DNA from: WS-7 sp036505295
GTDB taxonomy: Bacteria > Eisenbacteria > RBG-16-71-46 > SZUA-252
Length of the DNA: 64,000 nt
Assembly: GCA_036505295.1 (NCBI GenBank)
Contig: DASXTQ010000019.1
Location: forward strand, 1-64,000
Direction: 5' to 3'
Position numbers and translations under genes: made by a program. The notes under the pieces were generated by a model. The model made no database searches and had not been told where the DNA came from. It worked only from the letters and a program-made list of their open reading frames with translations. Below, in pieces: positions 36,356-44,206 of the stretch (positions are counted from its first letter, which is position 1; the number at the start of each line of letters is the position of its first letter).

Positions 36356-37024
36356 ATGCACATGGTTCGTTGGGGAGGTGTCGTGTGGGCGCTCGTGACT
36401 GCCGTCGCCGCGGCGGTCGCGATCGAGGCGGTATCGGTGCGTGATGCGGAGGGAGACGGGCGGGCCGGGGCCGGGCTCAGGCTCAATGAGATCCTCGCGG
36501 CTCCGGCGCGCGATTGGGACGGGGACGGGCTCTACGATTCGAAGGACGACGAGTGGGTCGAGATCCAAAACGTGGGCCCGGACGTGCTCGCGATCGACGA
36601 GTACCGGCTTGGCGACGGCGTCAGGACGGTGCGTTTCGGCTTCTCGGGAACGATTGCCCCGGGCGAGGTGAAGCTCGTCGCGGGGAGCGCGGCGGTGGCG
36701 TGGCAGCGCTCGCGGGGGCTCACGACGGCAGGCTTGAGCCTCAACAATTCCGGAGACCAGGTGTACCTGTTGCGCGTGACGGGACCCGACACGACCACCA
36801 TCGATACCCACGCGTACGGAAGCATCGAGGGTGGAAGCGACCGGTCCGTGGGTCGTGCGAGCACGGGGAGCGAGGACTGGATTCTCTTCGACTCACTGAA
36901 TCGCTACACCGGGACCGGGACGCCGGCGGGAACGGGCTGTTCGCCCACTCCGGGAGGCGTGAACGGGTGCACGACGGACGTGAGCTCCAAGACCTGGGGG
37001 GCGATCAAGAGGCTGTATCAGTGA
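36356..37024 (+). CDS. Small secreted lamin-tail-domain protein
   Basis: A 222-residue exported protein with a signal peptide (VVWALVTAVAAAVAI) and a single LTD: LRLNEILAAPARDWDGDGLY near residue 42, WVEIQNVGPDVLAIDEYRL, and the LSLNNSGDQVYLL strand. It lacks the FlgD-like C-terminus of the 24084 paralogue. The DWDGDGLYDSKDDE segment could bind calcium. Its biological job is unknown. The ATG follows AAGGAGA. Confidence 0.8.
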   Translation: MHMVRWGGVVWALVTAVAAAVAIEAVSVRDAEGDGRAGAGLRLNEILAAPARDWDGDGLYDSKDDEWVEIQNVGPDVLAIDEYRLGDGVRTVRFGFSGTIAPGEVKLVAGSAAVAWQRSRGLTTAGLSLNNSGDQVYLLRVTGPDTTTIDTHAYGSIEGGSDRSVGRASTGSEDWILFDSLNRYTGTGTPAGTGCSPTPGGVNGCTTDVSSKTWGAIKRLYQ

Positions 37025-37035
37025 TGCGGGACTCC

Positions 37036-37064
37036 TTGACTCCCTTGCGGGCCGGGCGTACCAT
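37036..37064 (+). promoter_or_regulatory. Promoter for the two-component operon
   Basis: TTGACT (37036-37041), a 17-base spacer and TACCAT (37059-37064), nine of twelve consensus bases in total. It lies directly after the 37024 stop and leaves a leader of about 135 bases before 37206. Confidence 0.5.
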
Positions 37065-37205
37065 AATAATGTCAAAGTGTGCCGCAATCGGGACCCCCGC
37101 AATGATATAGCGTCCTGGCACAATCGATGGACCACCAGGCGCTTATATCATCCCACCCATTGGAAGCTTGGTATCGTCGCACCTCTGGTGGCCGATGGTG
37201 TACCA

Positions 37206-38360
37206 ATGAGAGGGGGTCCTGTGCCACGTGAGAGACGGGATCGCGCCATGCAGCAGGAACGTAGGGATTCGAACTCGGGCTCGAAGGTGACGCTGAGCCG
37301 CCCCGAACTGAGCGGCGATCGGTACCGGGTTATCTTCGAGAAGCTCCCGCACCCCGCATGGGTTCTCGATCTCGCCACGCTGCGCTTCCTCGCGGCAAAC
37401 GAAGCGGCGGTTTCCAAGTATCGCTACTCGTTGGATGAATTCCGCAACATGTGCTACCTCGATATTCATCTTCCAGGGGACGCGCCAATCGTGAAGGAGA
37501 GATTGACCAACGGGCAATCGCCTTCGCCCGGGACCTGCGTCTGGCGCCATAAGACAAAAAGGGGAGTCCTGGTCGATGTTGTCGCGGCATGGAGCCCCAT
37601 CCCATTCGACGGTGTGCGCGCGATTCTCCTCACAGCCGATTCCGCGCACGAGGGCCCGGAGCAGGAAACGGGGAACGACCGGGAACGCCTCGGAGCCCTC
37701 TCGCGGCGGCTCGTGGAGCTCCAGGAGACCGAACGAGCCGAGATCGCGCGCGAGCTTCACGACGAGATAGGGCAGCTCTTGACGGGACTCAAGCTCATGC
37801 TCAGCGCGGAGGAGACGGAGCCTCGGTCCGGCGGCGGGCTGACGGACCCAGGGGGATCACGCCGCGATCAGATGCTGCAGGTCGTCAACGAGTTGATGGG
37901 ACTCACCCGAAGCATATCGATGGATTTGCGGCCGCCGATGCTGGATCAGCTGGGGCTCCTCCCGGCCCTCGCCTGGCATTTTGAGCGCTTCACCGAACAG
38001 ACCCGGGTACGCGTCTCGTTCAGCCATAGAGGCATCGATACCCGATTCCCCAGAGCCTCAGAGACCGCTTCATTTCGCATCATTCAGGAGGCCCTCACCA
38101 ATGCGGCTCGCCATGCCGGCATCGAGACCCTTGAGGTGGAGGTCAGGGCCGATTCGGCATCCTTGATGCTAAGGGTTTCGGACAGGGGGTCGGGGTTTGA
38201 TCTGGAAGCGGCGTCTGCCACCTCCTCGCCGGGCCTGACCGGCATGCAGGAGCGGGCGCTCCTGGTCGGAGGGCATCTCAGAATCGAATCTTCACCCGGG
38301 GCGGGCACCCAGGTCACGGCGGAGCTGCCGCTTCGGAAACGCTCGGAGTCGGGAGATTGA
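37206..38360 (+). CDS. Sensor histidine kinase, NarX/DegS type with PAS domain
   Basis: A 384-residue soluble kinase. Residues about 40-135 form a PAS-like sensor (FEKLPHPAWVLDLATLRFLA). The HisKA_3 dimerisation domain carries the phospho-histidine in EIARELHDEIGQLLTGL near residue 185. The HATPase has its N box in EALTNAARHAG and G boxes in DRGSGFDLE and GLTGMQER. No transmembrane segment is present, so it senses a cytoplasmic signal. I chose the ATG at 37206; a later ATG at 37248 would remove 14 residues. The response regulator gene starts four bases after its stop. Confidence 0.9.
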   Translation: MRGGPVPRERRDRAMQQERRDSNSGSKVTLSRPELSGDRYRVIFEKLPHPAWVLDLATLRFLAANEAAVSKYRYSLDEFRNMCYLDIHLPGDAPIVKERLTNGQSPSPGTCVWRHKTKRGVLVDVVAAWSPIPFDGVRAILLTADSAHEGPEQETGNDRERLGALSRRLVELQETERAEIARELHDEIGQLLTGLKLMLSAEETEPRSGGGLTDPGGSRRDQMLQVVNELMGLTRSISMDLRPPMLDQLGLLPALAWHFERFTEQTRVRVSFSHRGIDTRFPRASETASFRIIQEALTNAARHAGIETLEVEVRADSASLMLRVSDRGSGFDLEAASATSSPGLTGMQERALLVGGHLRIESSPGAGTQVTAELPLRKRSESGD

Positions 38361-38364
38361 TCGT

Positions 38365-39048
38365 ATGAACCTTGGGAGCTCACCCACGACGATCGTTTTG
38401 GGAGACGATCACAAGATCGTTCTCCGGGGGCTACGGGCGTTTCTGGAGGCCGAGCCCGGATTCGCCGTAATCGGCGAAGCCGCGGACGGGCTCAGGGTCC
38501 TTAGTCTGGTCGAGCGACTGAAACCGGATGTTTTGGTTTTGGACCTCATGATGCCCGGTCTTGGCGGGTTTGATGTAACCCGGCGCGTGGTGAAGCGGTT
38601 CTCCAAGACGCGCGTCATCATCCTGTCCATGTATTCGAGCGAGGCGCACGTCGTCGAGGCTCTACGGAGCGGGGCTTCGGGGTACGTCCTCAAGGATGCG
38701 AGCGCAGAGGAGCTCACGATGGCGATTCACGAGGCAGCCGCCGGCCGACGCTACCTGAGCGCCCCTTTCTCCAATGACAGGATCGATTCCTACCTCAAGC
38801 GCCCTATTGCCATCGATCCATACGGCACCCTCACGGCGCGCGAACGCGAGGTGCTCCACCTGGTCGCGGAGGGCCTCACCAGCGGCGACATCGCGCGGCG
38901 CCTGTTCATCAGCCCTCGCACGGCCGAGAGTCACCGCGCGAATCTCATGCGCAAGCTCGGTCTCCGGAGCCGCACCGATCTTGTGCGATTCGCCCTCCAA
39001 CGTGGCATCGTGCCCCTGGAAATGTTTGAAGTCACCGGCCCGCGGTGA
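38365..39048 (+). CDS. NarL/LuxR-family response regulator
   Basis: A 227-residue regulator. The receiver domain shows the acidic pocket (LGDDHKIVLRG), the phospho-acceptor aspartate in DVLVLDLMMPG near residue 58, and the conserved lysine in GYVLKDASAEEL near 109. The C-terminal LuxR helix-turn-helix is complete (LTAREREVLHLVAEGLTSGD, RRLFISPRTAESHRANLMRK). It is the cognate partner of the kinase encoded just upstream. Target genes are unknown. Confidence 0.93.
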   Translation: MNLGSSPTTIVLGDDHKIVLRGLRAFLEAEPGFAVIGEAADGLRVLSLVERLKPDVLVLDLMMPGLGGFDVTRRVVKRFSKTRVIILSMYSSEAHVVEALRSGASGYVLKDASAEELTMAIHEAAAGRRYLSAPFSNDRIDSYLKRPIAIDPYGTLTAREREVLHLVAEGLTSGDIARRLFISPRTAESHRANLMRKLGLRSRTDLVRFALQRGIVPLEMFEVTGPR

Positions 39049-39092
39049 GCTGAGCGCCGTCCATCCCTGAACAAATCGCGTAAAAAATCGAA

Positions 39093-39129
39093 GACGCCCC
39101 TGGCTGCTTGCTGCCCTTCCAGAGGCGTC
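39093..39129 (+). terminator. Probable terminator after the response-regulator gene
   Basis: An 11-bp stem with one mismatch (39093-39103 with 39119-39129), a 15-base loop and a weak T-rich tail (CTTATCT). A6 upstream means it could also work for minus-strand transcripts. Confidence 0.5.
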
Positions 39130-39186
39130 CTTATCTAGCGTCCCCTCGCTCTCGTCGAAGAGACATCTATGTCAACCGGCTCGGCC

Positions 39187-39233
39187 CACATGGCAGCGGT
39201 CCCGTGAGTCCGTTCACATGGTGGCTGTCCCGT
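39187..39233 (+). repeat. Two imperfect 19-bp direct repeats
   Basis: CACATGGCAGCGGTCCCGT at 39187-39205 and CACATGGTGGCTGTCCCGT at 39215-39233 differ at three positions and are spaced 28 bases start to start. Repeats at nearly three-turn spacing resemble transposase or regulator binding sites, for example an IS21-like end. No transposase is nearby. Confidence 0.5.
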
Positions 39234-39532
39234 AGACCGTCCCGGGCTGATATTGGGGCTCGATGGGACTCGGGCCTCCGAACCGGTGCTCCCGCAGGGA
39301 GCGTGCCAGGGGAGACCCTGGGAGGGTCCCCGGCTCCCAAAGTGCCAGCCCCATATGGTTCTACGCGCCGGAACGCGAGCGTGGCTCGCGCCGGAATCGT
39401 CGCCTCTTGAGCCTCGAGGGACGCACAGATGAGGGCACGTCGTGTGTCTCCCGGTACGGTGCGGTAGGCAATAACCCTGAGATTTCGCCGGATGGTCATT
39501 TCGCCCTCTGCCTGAGAATTGCCTGGGCGTAA

Positions 39533-39622
39533 AATTTTCTTCGTCCCCGCTCGATCCGCGCGTTGATCCTCGTCCCGATCGCGCTCTACGGCGCATGGGT
39601 CGAATTCCTTCCCAAGGGCTAA
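39533..39622 (+). pseudogene. Possible C-terminal remnant of a membrane-protein gene
   Basis: An open frame between an upstream TAA and the TAA at 39620 ends with a membrane-helix-like peptide (RALILVPIALYGAWVEFL, then PKG). There is no good start codon; the only in-frame candidate is a TTG inside the helix. It stops five bases before the ribosome site of the 39640 gene, as expected for the last codons of an upstream operon gene whose front is gone. Alternatively it is chance. Confidence 0.3.
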
Positions 39623-39639
39623 CCACGGAGGGTACAGTC

Positions 39640-40122
39640 TTGGCTTTAGACGAGCCGCTTCGGAAACACCTGACGAAGCTCCTCGATTGGGAAGATGCGC
39701 ACCTCGGGTTCGAAGCCGTGGTGGAAGGGGTCGACGCCGCCCTCCGAGGCGAGGTACCGCACGGCATGCCCCACTCCCCGTGGCAGCTTCTCGAGCCCTT
39801 GCGTCTCACGCAGCACGACATCCTCGATTTCTGTCGGAACCCGGCGTATTCGGAGCGCGCGTGGCCGAAGGATTACTGGCCGTCGAGCGCGGCCCCGCCT
39901 ACGGCGGCGGCGTGGGATGAAAGCATCACGGCTTTTCGCCGGGAGCGGGAAGAGCTGAAGCAGCTGGCCCAAGACCCCGCTTTGGACCTCTTCGCACGCA
40001 TCCCGCATGGCACGGGGCAGACGTATCTACGCGAGCTGCTGCTCGTCGCCGACCACAACGCCTACCACATAGGTCAGCTGGTACTCGTCCGGCGCTCCCT
40101 GGGAATATGGCCGCCGAAATAG
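39640..40122 (+). CDS. DinB-like superfamily protein
   Basis: A 160-residue four-helix protein of the DinB/YfiT metal-binding fold. The N-terminal helix LRKHLTKLLDWEDAHLGFE, a central DILDFCRNP and the C-terminal LLLVADHNAYHIGQLVLVRR carry the histidines expected to bind a divalent metal (HxxxH). I favour the TTG at 39640 because GGAGGG sits seven bases upstream; an ATG at 39595 has no ribosome site. Members of the fold are often thiol-dependent S-transferases, but its role here is unknown. Two more DinB-like genes lie at 43596 and 48289. Confidence 0.78.
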   Translation: MALDEPLRKHLTKLLDWEDAHLGFEAVVEGVDAALRGEVPHGMPHSPWQLLEPLRLTQHDILDFCRNPAYSERAWPKDYWPSSAAPPTAAAWDESITAFRREREELKQLAQDPALDLFARIPHGTGQTYLRELLLVADHNAYHIGQLVLVRRSLGIWPPK

Positions 40123-40138
40123 CCGGGGGCGGCCCTCT

Positions 40139-40468
40139 ATGACCGCCGCGGACTCCAGCCACCCCATCGCGTGCAATCTCCACGCATTTTCCGCGCGGGA
40201 GCGGGAGCGGCATGCATCCTTACTGCAAGGGGTGAGCGCAAGGATTCTCGAAACGCGCGAGCTTTCGGACGGCTTCGCATTCCGATTCGCGGCGGAGGGC
40301 GAAACGATTGCCGAGCTGGCGGAGTGGATTGGCCTCGAGCGAATGTGCTGTCCCTTCCTGCGATTCTCGATCGAGGTTGAGGCGAACGCGGGCCCGGTGT
40401 GGCTTCGGTTGACGGGGAGCGCCCAGGTCAAAGCCTTCGTCGGGTCGGCCTTCCACACGCAACGCTAA
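40139..40468 (+). CDS. Small conserved-type protein with Cys-Cys motif, function unknown
   Basis: A 109-residue soluble protein I do not recognise as a named family. Helical N-terminus (HAFSARERERHASLLQGV), then strand-rich ELSDGFAFRF, then IGLERMCCPFLRFSIEVE with two adjacent cysteines that could bind a metal or form a redox pair, and a closing LRLTGSAQVKAFV. It sits 16 bases after the DinB gene and five before the next, so it is part of the operon. Confidence 0.7.
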   Translation: MTAADSSHPIACNLHAFSARERERHASLLQGVSARILETRELSDGFAFRFAAEGETIAELAEWIGLERMCCPFLRFSIEVEANAGPVWLRLTGSAQVKAFVGSAFHTQR

Positions 40469-40473
40469 CCCCC

Positions 40474-40926
40474 ATGAGCCTCAAACGAACAGCCCTCCTA
40501 TCGGCGGCGTCGGGTTGTGCATGGGGGGCGATTGCCTATCTGCTCGCGGGTCGTATGGTAGGAAAGGGCATCTGGGGCGGCGTGCTGGTCTCGCCCTTGA
40601 TCGGGGTCCTCGTGGGCCTGACTGCGGCAAGGCTTCGCAAGCTGCCGGCCGGCGGCCGTGCCTTCGTCTCGCTCGTGGGTCTCTACGGCGCCACCTTCCT
40701 GTTCGGCCTCGCAGTCGGGCTGGGCGGCCTCGCGACAGGCGTGAACCGCGGCGAGGGCTCGCACCGTATCCCAAGCGCGGTAATCATGCAGTCGGCGGTG
40801 GGATTCCTGTGGGGACTCACATTCATGGGTTACATTCTCGTCCTCTGGCCTCTCTCGTACCTGAACTGCTGGCTGATCTGGAAACAAGCCGATGCGCGGA
40901 ATGAGCCCATCGAGTCAGGGGGGTAA
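40474..40926 (+). CDS. Four-helix integral membrane protein, function unknown
   Basis: A 150-residue protein with four hydrophobic segments (about 8-25, 33-52, 65-90 and 110-137) joined by short loops. The start ATG at 40474 is five bases after the previous stop. No motif identifies it. Its place between a thiol-rich small protein and a secreted NTF2-like protein suggests nothing firm. Confidence 0.72.
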   Translation: MSLKRTALLSAASGCAWGAIAYLLAGRMVGKGIWGGVLVSPLIGVLVGLTAARLRKLPAGGRAFVSLVGLYGATFLFGLAVGLGGLATGVNRGEGSHRIPSAVIMQSAVGFLWGLTFMGYILVLWPLSYLNCWLIWKQADARNEPIESGG

Positions 40927-40929
40927 TCC

Positions 40930-41442
40930 ATGAGCCGTTCTCTGCCAGCGATTCTTCTCGTGGCGCTGTTCGCAACGTGCCCACCCGCGCGGGCCGCGGA
41001 GCAGTCGACGCCGGCGGGGCACGACGCGGGGGATGCTCGAGAACGCGACAGCCCCTCCGACGGACGCACGCTTGTGCGCCTCGAGAATGACTGGGCCAGA
41101 GCTCTGGTACGGCGTGACGCCGCGACGTTTCGCCGGCTCCTCGCGAAGGGGTTCGTGTACACGGAGAACGACCGCGTGATGGGACGTGACGCGGTCGTGC
41201 GTGAATTGACCGCCGGGGCCGACAGTATCCAGTACGCACGCAACAAGAACATGCGCGTTCGTTCGTTCGGCACGACCGCGGTGGTCACCGGCTGGCTGGT
41301 CGTGCGCGGGCGTAACGCGGGTGTTCTGTTCCATCGCCGGTACCGCTTCACCGACACGTGGGTCCGTGGCCAGGATGGGTGGCAGATTGTGGCCGCGCAC
41401 GACTACCTCGCGCCGAGGGGCGCTCGATCGAAATCCGACTGA
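40930..41442 (+). CDS. Secreted NTF2/DUF4440-like protein
   Basis: A 170-residue exported protein: signal peptide SLPAILLVALFATCPPARA, then a cone-shaped NTF2-like domain of the DUF4440/SnoaL kind (LVRLENDWARALVRRDAATF, FVYTENDRVMGRDAVV, TWVRGQDGWQIVAAHDYLA). Domains like this bind small hydrophobic ligands or act as non-enzymatic partners. It starts three bases after the preceding stop. The redox-protein candidate at 41457 follows 14 bases later. Confidence 0.8.
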   Translation: MSRSLPAILLVALFATCPPARAAEQSTPAGHDAGDARERDSPSDGRTLVRLENDWARALVRRDAATFRRLLAKGFVYTENDRVMGRDAVVRELTAGADSIQYARNKNMRVRSFGTTAVVTGWLVVRGRNAGVLFHRRYRFTDTWVRGQDGWQIVAAHDYLAPRGARSKSD

Positions 41443-41456
41443 AGCGGGCGGATCGC

Positions 41457-42080
41457 GTGCCGAGGCTCTCGCGCCGTCGAGTCGCGTTGGTGCTCCTCCT
41501 TGCCGTTGCGACGCTCTCATGCGCCAGGTCGCAGGAGGAGGGCCGGTGGGGCCGTGGACGGGAACCGGGGAGGCTCAATCGGCTCGACCGGACCACGCTT
41601 GCCGCCCTGCGCGACTCCTTCAATGCCGCGATCGATCGCCCGAGGATCCTCGTGATGCTGTCGCCGACCTGAGGGACGTGTCTGCGGGGGGCCTCCGCGG
41701 TGGCGGCGATTCTCAAGACCCGTGCGGGCACGCCGGTCCGCGCCTTCGTCGTGTGGGAGCCGGTCCTCTGGACCGATGCCTTCCGCCCGTCCGATGGCGT
41801 CCTGTCACGGTACGTCTCCGACGCGCGAGCCACCCACTGGTGGGACCCGGACCGGAGCCTGTCCGAAGAGATTCTTCGATCCCCGTGGACGAGGAAGTAC
41901 CCCGTTCGAGGGGGACCGCTGAAGACCGTGTGGGACTGGGTGGCGTGCTACCCTCCTGGTGCACGGTGGGAGGCGGACTTCCCCGAGCCGATCGTCCAGG
42001 ATTTCCCTGTCGTCGATTCCGCCGATCGCGTGGGCGATTGGCTCGGCGGCGCTGCAGCCGCCGTGGGACCAGATCCATAA
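41457..42080 (+). CDS. Probable thioredoxin-fold selenoprotein (in-frame TGA at 41670-41672)
   Basis: One frame reads from GTG 41457 to TAA 42080 with a single in-frame TGA at codon 72. Before it are an export signal (VALVLLLAVATLSC, a near-lipobox cysteine) and a strand, PRILVMLSPT. Reading the TGA as selenocysteine (U) gives SPT-U-GTC, a UxxC redox motif at the spot where thioredoxin folds carry CxxC. The sequence then continues coherently (AAILKTRAGTPVRAFVVWEP, WWDPDRSLSEEI). A hairpin with a G-rich loop follows about 15 bases later (41682-41700), as in bacterial SECIS elements. I infer an exported thiol oxidoreductase. The alternative is a recent nonsense mutation. The selenium machinery must be encoded outside the window. 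Confidence 0.7.
41682..41700 (+). promoter_or_regulatory. Bacterial SECIS-like hairpin
   Basis: Downstream of the TGA codon a six-pair stem (CTGCGG with CCGCGG, one T-G wobble) closes a seven-base loop GGGGCCT beginning with G. The loop opens 15 bases after the TGA, close to the range described for bacterial SECIS elements. In a GC-rich gene such a stem can arise by chance, so it supports the selenoprotein call but does not prove it. Confidence 0.45.
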
Positions 42081-42096
42081 AACGGGAGTGATCAGG

Positions 42097-43590
42097 GTGA
42101 ATCAGAAGCTCGACCAGAACCCCCGGCTGGAAGAAGAAGAATCGCTCGATCCGCAAGACTGGAGCGACATGCGCCGCCTGGGCCATTGCATGGTGGACGA
42201 CGTCATGGATTATCTGGAGCGTGTCCGCGAGCGTCCGGTATGGCGACCTGTTCCGGAAAACGTCAAGGCCGCGCTGCGCTCTCCGCTTCCCGTCGAGGGA
42301 CAGGGTGCCGGGGCGGTGTATGAGGATTTCCGCCGCACGGTGTTCCCGCACGGAATGGGGAACGTCCACCCTCGTTTCTGGGGCTGGGTGATCGGGACGG
42401 GGACGCCGCTCGGCGCTCTCGCCGACATGTTGGGTGCCGCCATGAACCCGAACATCGGGGGCGGCGACCAGGCCCCGAACTATGTCGAGCTCCAAGTTCT
42501 GACCTGGCTCAAAGAGATGCTCGGCTATCCGGCAGCCGCGAGCGGGCTCTTGGTCAGCGGCGGCTCGATGGCGAATCTGGTCGGCCTCGCGGTGGCGAGG
42601 AACGCAAAGGCAGAGGTGGATATCGCGCAGGAGGGGGTCGCCGCAGCGGGGCGCACCATGACGCTTTACGCGTCGGCGGAGACCCACAACTCGGTGAGGA
42701 AAAGCGTTTCGCTCCTCGGGCTCGGGCGCGCAGCATTGCGGGAGATCCCGGTGGACGATGCCTACCGGATCGATCTCGCGGCGCTGCGCCGGGCGATCGA
42801 CGAGGACCGCAAGGCCGGACGGCATCCGTTCTGCGTTGTGGGCAACGCAGGCACGGTCAACACCGGCGCGATCGACGATCTATCCGCGATCGCCGAGATC
42901 TGCGCGGCTGAGAATCTCTGGTTCCACGTCGACGGCGCGTTCGGCGCGCTCGCCGCTCTCTCGCCGCGACTGAAGCCGCTCGTCCGAGGGATGGAGCGTG
43001 CCGACTCGCTGGCGTTCGACCTCCACAAATGGATGTACATGCCCTACGAGGTCGGATGCGCTCTCGTTCGTTGGCCCGAGCAACATCGTGCGGCGTTCAT
43101 CTCACCCGCCGATTACCTCGCCCACTTGGACCGCGGCCTTCCCGCCGGCCCGATCTGGTTCAGCGAGTATGGCGTGCAGCTCTCGCGCGGCTTCCGGGCG
43201 CTCAAGGTGTGGATGTCGCTCAAGGAGCACGGCATCTCGAAGTACGGGCGTCTGGTGGCGCAGAATTGCGAGCAGGCGCAGTATCTCTCCGCGCTCGTGA
43301 CCGCAAGTCCGGAGCTGGAGCTGATGGCGCCCGTACTCCTCAACATCGTGTGCTTTCGCTTCGCGCCTCGGGGAACGGACGGCGACCGCCTCGACAGGGC
43401 AAACGAGGAGATCCTCTTCGGTCTGCAGGAGAGCGGGACTGCGGTTCCCAGCTCGACCCGCTTGGGCGGACGGCTCGCGCTCCGGGTCTGCATTTGCAAC
43501 CACCGTACCCGTCGCGAGGACCTCGAGCTGCTCGTGCGCGAGGTCATCGAGCGAGGGCACAAGACCATGAGCGAATCCGTCCGTCGATAA
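42097..43590 (+). CDS. PLP-dependent group II decarboxylase
   Basis: A 497-residue enzyme of the aromatic-L-amino-acid/glutamate decarboxylase family. Motifs: HPRFWGWVIGTGTPLG near residue 90, the GSMANL segment near 155, HVDGAFGA with the cofactor-binding aspartate near 278, and the Schiff-base lysine in FDLHKWMYMPYE near 312. Length is normal. I prefer the GTG at 42097, which has GGGAG eight bases upstream; a GTG at 42088 is possible. The substrate cannot be told; tyrosine, tryptophan or DOPA-like amino acids are usual. It starts 16 bases after the selenoprotein candidate. Confidence 0.9.
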   Translation: MNQKLDQNPRLEEEESLDPQDWSDMRRLGHCMVDDVMDYLERVRERPVWRPVPENVKAALRSPLPVEGQGAGAVYEDFRRTVFPHGMGNVHPRFWGWVIGTGTPLGALADMLGAAMNPNIGGGDQAPNYVELQVLTWLKEMLGYPAAASGLLVSGGSMANLVGLAVARNAKAEVDIAQEGVAAAGRTMTLYASAETHNSVRKSVSLLGLGRAALREIPVDDAYRIDLAALRRAIDEDRKAGRHPFCVVGNAGTVNTGAIDDLSAIAEICAAENLWFHVDGAFGALAALSPRLKPLVRGMERADSLAFDLHKWMYMPYEVGCALVRWPEQHRAAFISPADYLAHLDRGLPAGPIWFSEYGVQLSRGFRALKVWMSLKEHGISKYGRLVAQNCEQAQYLSALVTASPELELMAPVLLNIVCFRFAPRGTDGDRLDRANEEILFGLQESGTAVPSSTRLGGRLALRVCICNHRTRREDLELLVREVIERGHKTMSESVRR

Positions 43591-43595
43591 CGCAA

Positions 43596-44153
43596 ATGAG
43601 CCCGAGCGAAGTCCATTCCCCGCCTCGCCGCCGCTGGTTCGATCGCCGATTCGAGCTCGGGCTCCCGCGGGAGGCGTTCCTGGATATTCTCGAGCGCGTT
43701 CGCGGCACCCCCGCGCGTCTCGAAGAGCGCGTTCGCGGTCTGACGGCGAGTGTGCTGGTACAGAGGATCGGCGAGGCGTGGTCGATTCAAGAGAACATCG
43801 GACATCTGCTTGATCTCGAGGAGTTGTGGGCTGGCCGGCTCGATGACTTTCTGCATGGAGCCAAGCAGCTCCGCCCCGCGGATCTTCAGAATCGGAAAAC
43901 ACACGAGGCTCGGCACAACGATCGGCCGCTCGAGGACCTCCTGACCGCGTTCCGAAGCGCTCGCCTCACCACGGTCGAGCGACTCGAGGCACTGGGGCCG
44001 GCCGACCTGGATCGCACCGCCCTTCATCCACGTCTGGCCCAGCCCATGAGCGTGATCGACCACTTCTTCTTCGTCGCCGAGCACGACGATCATCACCTCG
44101 CGGCCATTGGCGGGCTCATCCGCGCCCATCGGTCGCGAGGAGTGGGAGCCTAA
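43596..44153 (+). CDS. DinB-like superfamily protein
   Basis: A 185-residue protein of the DinB_2 fold. The metal-site histidines are in WSIQENIGHLLDLEELW near residue 62 and FFFVAEHDDHHLAAIGGL near 160. The ATG at 43596 lies five bases after the decarboxylase stop. It is only distantly like the DinB genes at 39640 and 48289. In other phyla such proteins use mycothiol or bacillithiol; no thiol-biosynthesis gene is seen here. Confidence 0.82.
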   Translation: MSPSEVHSPPRRRWFDRRFELGLPREAFLDILERVRGTPARLEERVRGLTASVLVQRIGEAWSIQENIGHLLDLEELWAGRLDDFLHGAKQLRPADLQNRKTHEARHNDRPLEDLLTAFRSARLTTVERLEALGPADLDRTALHPRLAQPMSVIDHFFFVAEHDDHHLAAIGGLIRAHRSRGVGA

Positions 44154-44206
44154 CGCAGGGATTCGTCCGGCCCGAAACGCATCAACCAACCTAGGAGATC
44201 GCGTCC

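Larger units (their letters stand above)
39130..39639 (+). other. Long gene-poor region with repeat and gene remnant
   Basis: About 510 bases without a convincing intact gene. It holds a pair of imperfect 19-base direct repeats (39187-39233), small GC palindromes near 39286-39335 and the tail of what may once have been a membrane-protein gene (39533-39622). The open frames here have coding-unlike composition. Confidence 0.5.

Noticed and set aside
37110..37130. Sigma54 promoter before the histidine kinase
   Set aside because: TGGCAC is present, but the -12 GC element is missing at the proper distance.
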